Below, one piece after another: positions 62,701-64,000 of a stretch of DNA of 64,000 nt. Source of the stretch: Datnioides undecimradiatus. Lineage: Eukaryota; Chordata; Actinopteri; Lobotiformes; Datnioididae. The stretch's first letter is position 1. Each line of letters opens with the position of its first letter. Below the pieces are notes generated by a model that made no database searches, was not told the DNA's origin, and was given only the letters and a program-made list of their open reading frames with translations. The stretch spans positions 7,004,861 through 7,068,860 of the forward strand of contig WARS01000015.1 in NCBI GenBank assembly GCA_008933995.1, given 5' to 3'. Made by a program: the position numbers and the translations under genes.

Positions 62701-63791
62701 GGGAAGATATTGGGTAAAATAAAAAAACCCCAACGCTGACACGAATCCCTACTTTGAATTGAATGAGTGACGTGAGTTATTTGCTTCTCTTGCGCATTTA
62801 TGAGCAAGAGGTGTGTAACTTTTTAACTTCCACACGCAATCTGATATTGATCCACTGGAGAGACACTACACAGACGGGGGCGCGGGATGAGGAGGGAGTT
62901 TGAGGTAGACAAAAGCCTTGCTATTCGTGGAATGGTAGTGGGGATCTAGGCAGCAAAAGAGCTATGTGTGGTATCTTGTTACACAATGCCAATTTACTGC
63001 TTCAACACTCACTAGATTCTATACAGCCCACTCTAACACCTCCCTCTCTCTGTACTTCTCTGTCTGCCTCTCTCCCTCCATCCTTTGCTTCCACACACAC
63101 CTTTATGCTATTTCTGCCCGAGTACCTGTAATGCACAGAGAGAATTATTCAGGCATGCAGTTATAGTATTGAACTTTGTGTGTGGCTATGGTAACACTAA
63201 TCGCTGAATCACTGCATATGTGTTTGTGTTTGGAAACATGCGTTTTCTCCTTTGGATATGATGTGTCTCTGCTTCATCTGTTTGTGTGTTTGTGTGTGAG
63301 ATGTGACATTACAAACACCTTGCAACCGTGCACTCCTGTCGGTCTCCTTATTTTACCCCACCACACACACATACACATTTACACAGCCCTCACCGTCATC
63401 GCTCTGATATGTGATTCACATCACTCGAGCAGTGGCTCTGCTGAAAGCCTTAATAAGGTTAGAGAGTAAGTGCTGTGTGTTTTTGCCTACTAGCTGCTCT
63501 CTGTGCGTAGGTGTGTGTTTGCATGCACGGCTCTACAATTGTGTGTGTTTGTAATAGTGGAGGAGTGGATGTGTAGAGGACTGATGTGACCGTCTGTCCT
63601 GTTGCTGCTAGATATTGAGATGTTTTTCCCTTCCTCCTCCACCTCCTCTTCTCTTTTCTCCTCCACTCTTCCTCCTTTCTCTCATCCTCCGGAGTCAATT
63701 CGCGAGTTTCCGTCAGAAGAACAAGTGATCGCGCTCCCACCTCCTCCCTCTCCTCCCACCTCTCCTCTCTCCCTCCCCTTCCTGCTTTGCT

Positions 63792-63846
<55 letters not shown>

Positions 63847-63985
63847 GCCTCTGCAAAGCATTCCACTCTGTCCCGATCACTTGCCCCCGGCTGACTGCTT
63901 TCCCTTCTTCTCTGTCGTTCAGTGGCTGTATGAAAGGAGCGCCGTGTGGTCACAGGCAAGGCTGGTGGAAGAAGTCAAAGCAGAG
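29345..63985 (+). CDS. aopep: Aminopeptidase O (M1 family zinc metallopeptidase), 5' part; 12 coding exons
   Basis: Exons: 29345-30171, 30416-30585, 30976-31228, 32081-32294, 32754-32875, 49241-49454, 50657-50763, 56008-56110, 56313-56420, 56991-57034, 59732-59792 and 63923-63985. Phases agree and the join is 2,286 nt (762 codons), open at the right edge. The start ATG at 29345 has GGC before it and G after it; in-frame TAG and TGA lie just upstream in the same exon. The N-terminus LPLRANTNHILVRHYVLDLT and later VYTAGSPINNRALFPCQEPP match vertebrate AOPEP (819 residues in human). By family knowledge the enzyme removes N-terminal residues from peptides, including angiotensin III. The C-terminal armadillo-like domain lies mainly beyond the window. 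The identification is firm. Confidence 0.95.
30416..32875 (+). CDS. aopep: aopep exons 2-5 of those seen, N-terminal beta domain
   Basis: Exons 30416-30585, 30976-31228, 32081-32294 and 32754-32875. They encode SPINNRALFPCQEPPVAMST, WNYYVTMPMPASTFTLAVGH, a family-variable loop rich in Asp, Glu and Gly (about residues 355-420), SGMVDDGISCSHGDYPCRFT, VIPHRVFGPVCLLQKAQ and HPFSRLDVLIVPAGFSSLGM. The last exon ends two bases into a Ser codon that is completed 16.4 kb downstream at 49241. By homology this is the M1 N-terminal domain leading up to the position of the GXMEN exopeptidase motif. Confidence 0.93.
31229..32080 (+). other. aopep: aopep intron with a GC-richer block and cryptic exon-like segment
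   Basis: The segment 31674-31741 is preceded by a long pyrimidine run ending in TTTTCCTTCAG and followed by GTGAGT. It would be a 68-nt exon. Inclusion between exons 30976-31228 and 32081-32294 would shift the frame. The canonical exon junction without it keeps the protein intact. Confidence 0.35.
33587..33626. repeat. Perfect 20-bp tandem duplication
   Basis: Two adjacent identical copies of a 20-bp AT-rich unit beginning ATTTATAGATTTGTT, at 33587-33606 and 33607-33626. Confidence 0.95.
42523..42572. repeat. (CT)n microsatellite with CACT interruptions
   Basis: A CT run interrupted three times by ACTCT, followed by a CACG/CCCGCACG patch to about 42610. Confidence 0.93.
45387..45419. repeat. 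Near-perfect palindrome with 16-bp arms
   Basis: TTTAGTTGTTTTGTGA (45387-45402), one C, then its exact reverse complement (45404-45419). It could be a folded-back remnant of an inverted-repeat element. No flanking duplication or transposase was identified. Confidence 0.9.
48142..48172. repeat. (AC)n microsatellite
   Basis: About 15 AC units in the large aopep intron. Confidence 0.95.
49241..49454 (+). CDS. aopep: aopep zinc-site exon (HEXXH-X18-E)
   Basis: Encodes PHIIFLSQSALYTGG, then HEIAHSWFGL from 49335 and ARDWTEEWISEGFATYLED. His561, His565 (numbered from the 29345 start) and Glu584 are the expected zinc ligands, with Glu562 as the general base. The spacing HEXXH-X18-E is exact, so the site looks catalytically intact. 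Where leukotriene A4 hydrolase relatives have GGMEN, the joined sequence reads LGMAS, split by the 16.4-kb intron. The same change is remembered for human AOPEP. Confidence 0.95.
50209..50242. repeat. 12-bp inverted repeat (hairpin)
   Basis: TCATCTGGAGTG (50209-50220) and its exact reverse complement CACTCCAGATGA (50231-50242) around a 10-base loop, in the aopep intron 49455-50656. The arms are too short for a typical miRNA precursor. Confidence 0.9.
50657..63985 (+). CDS. aopep: aopep exons after the zinc site, to the right edge
   Basis: Exons 50657-50763 (ALLRWRRLSDELKNSEEV), 56008-56110 (KHALNPDKAFMQVHYLK), 56313-56420 (GYFLLRFLASQVGEQQFVDF), 56991-57034 (a 44-nt exon, DFLRMLLITFPDIE), 59732-59792 (LTLSAIYADWLDRPGIPK) and 63923-63985 (WLYERSAVWSQARLVEEVKA). 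Tyr in VHYLKGY fits the transition-state tyrosine position of M1 enzymes (inference). The last three exons are each 63 nt or shorter. Exon 63923 is followed by GTAAGC, so the gene continues beyond the window. Confidence 0.92.
50764..56007 (+). other. aopep: 5.2-kb aopep intron
   Basis: Contains a (GT)n tract at about 53832-53874, CA-rich patches near 53970-54025 and 54390-54412, and T runs near 54660-54680. Two mixed-composition blocks (53600-53830 and 55215-55700) could be regulatory. No exon that continues the protein was seen between 50763 and 56008, and those two exons join in phase. Confidence 0.55.
53832..53874. repeat. (GT)n microsatellite
   Basis: About 20 GT units with a GC interruption near its start, in an aopep intron. 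Confidence 0.93.
56628..56650. repeat. (GCA)n / (CAG)7 trinucleotide microsatellite
   Basis: Seven to eight GCA units in the aopep intron 56421-56990; non-coding. Confidence 0.95.
56749..56783. repeat. (GT)n microsatellite
   Basis: About 17 GT units, 210 bases before the 44-nt aopep exon at 56991. Confidence 0.95.
57035..59731 (+). other. aopep: 2.7-kb aopep intron
   Basis: Pyrimidine-rich sequence at about 57400-57620, then mostly AT-rich DNA. No RNA gene, transposon reading frame or exon was recognised. Confidence 0.55.
59793..63922 (+). other. aopep: 4.1-kb aopep intron
   Basis: Holds T-rich runs near 61990-62070, candidate regulatory blocks (60230-60480 and 61555-61720), and a long pyrimidine-rich stretch from about 63610 to 63845. 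None of the miR-23, miR-27 or miR-24 mature sequences that mammalian aopep introns host was seen. Confidence 0.5.
63793..63844. repeat. (CT)n microsatellite in a pyrimidine-rich tract
   Basis: About 25 CT units at the end of a 230-bp block of mostly C and T, 78 bases before the aopep exon at 63923. Confidence 0.95.
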
Positions 63986-64000
63986 GTAAGCACTCTCTCT

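Noticed and set aside
59793..63922. Expected intronic miR-23b/27b/24-1 cluster
   Set aside because: No mature sequence of these microRNAs was found in this or other aopep introns in the window.

Overview
The window is vertebrate nuclear DNA, most likely from a ray-finned (probably percomorph) fish. It shows split genes with short phase-matched exons, GT-AG introns, many (CA/GT)n, (CT)n and (ATG)n microsatellites, and compact intergenic spacing. No prokaryotic operon, CRISPR array, rRNA or convincing tRNA gene was seen. Nearly all of it belongs to two protein-coding genes, both on the plus strand.

Region 1 (539-25850) is the 3' two thirds of a DOCK-C family guanine-nucleotide exchange factor, best matched to dock8. 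I could place 33 coding exons whose phases all agree. They join to 4,488 nt (1,496 codons plus a stop), starting inside the DHR-1 lipid-binding domain and running through the complete DHR-2 GEF domain to the stop at 25848-25850. The upstream exons lie outside the window. The 3' UTR follows, with candidate poly(A) signals at 26962 and 27351.

Region 2 (about 27830-29302) is the short intergenic gap. It holds a CpG-rich candidate promoter and a non-coding first exon for the next gene.

Region 3 (29345 to beyond 63985) is aopep (aminopeptidase O, C9orf3), an M1-family zinc metallopeptidase. Twelve coding exons (2,286 nt, 762 codons) are visible, including the zinc site HEIAH-X18-E in the exon at 49241-49454. 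The 3' exons continue past the right edge. A 16.4-kb intron (32876-49240) separates the N-terminal half from the zinc-site exon and makes up a quarter of the window.

The two genes have unrelated jobs (Cdc42-type GEF signalling and peptide trimming) and are simply neighbours, head to tail, about 3.5 kb apart. I did not find an obviously new biological system. The points most worth a second look are: a near-identical 1.87-kb tandem duplication inside a dock8 intron, which may be an assembly artefact; a (TG)23-T4 tract directly against a dock8 splice acceptor, like the CFTR intron-8 arrangement; a GC-AG intron; a NAGNAG acceptor; a possible frame-breaking cryptic exon and a start-overlapping uORF in aopep; and several intronic stretches that look like candidate regulatory elements.
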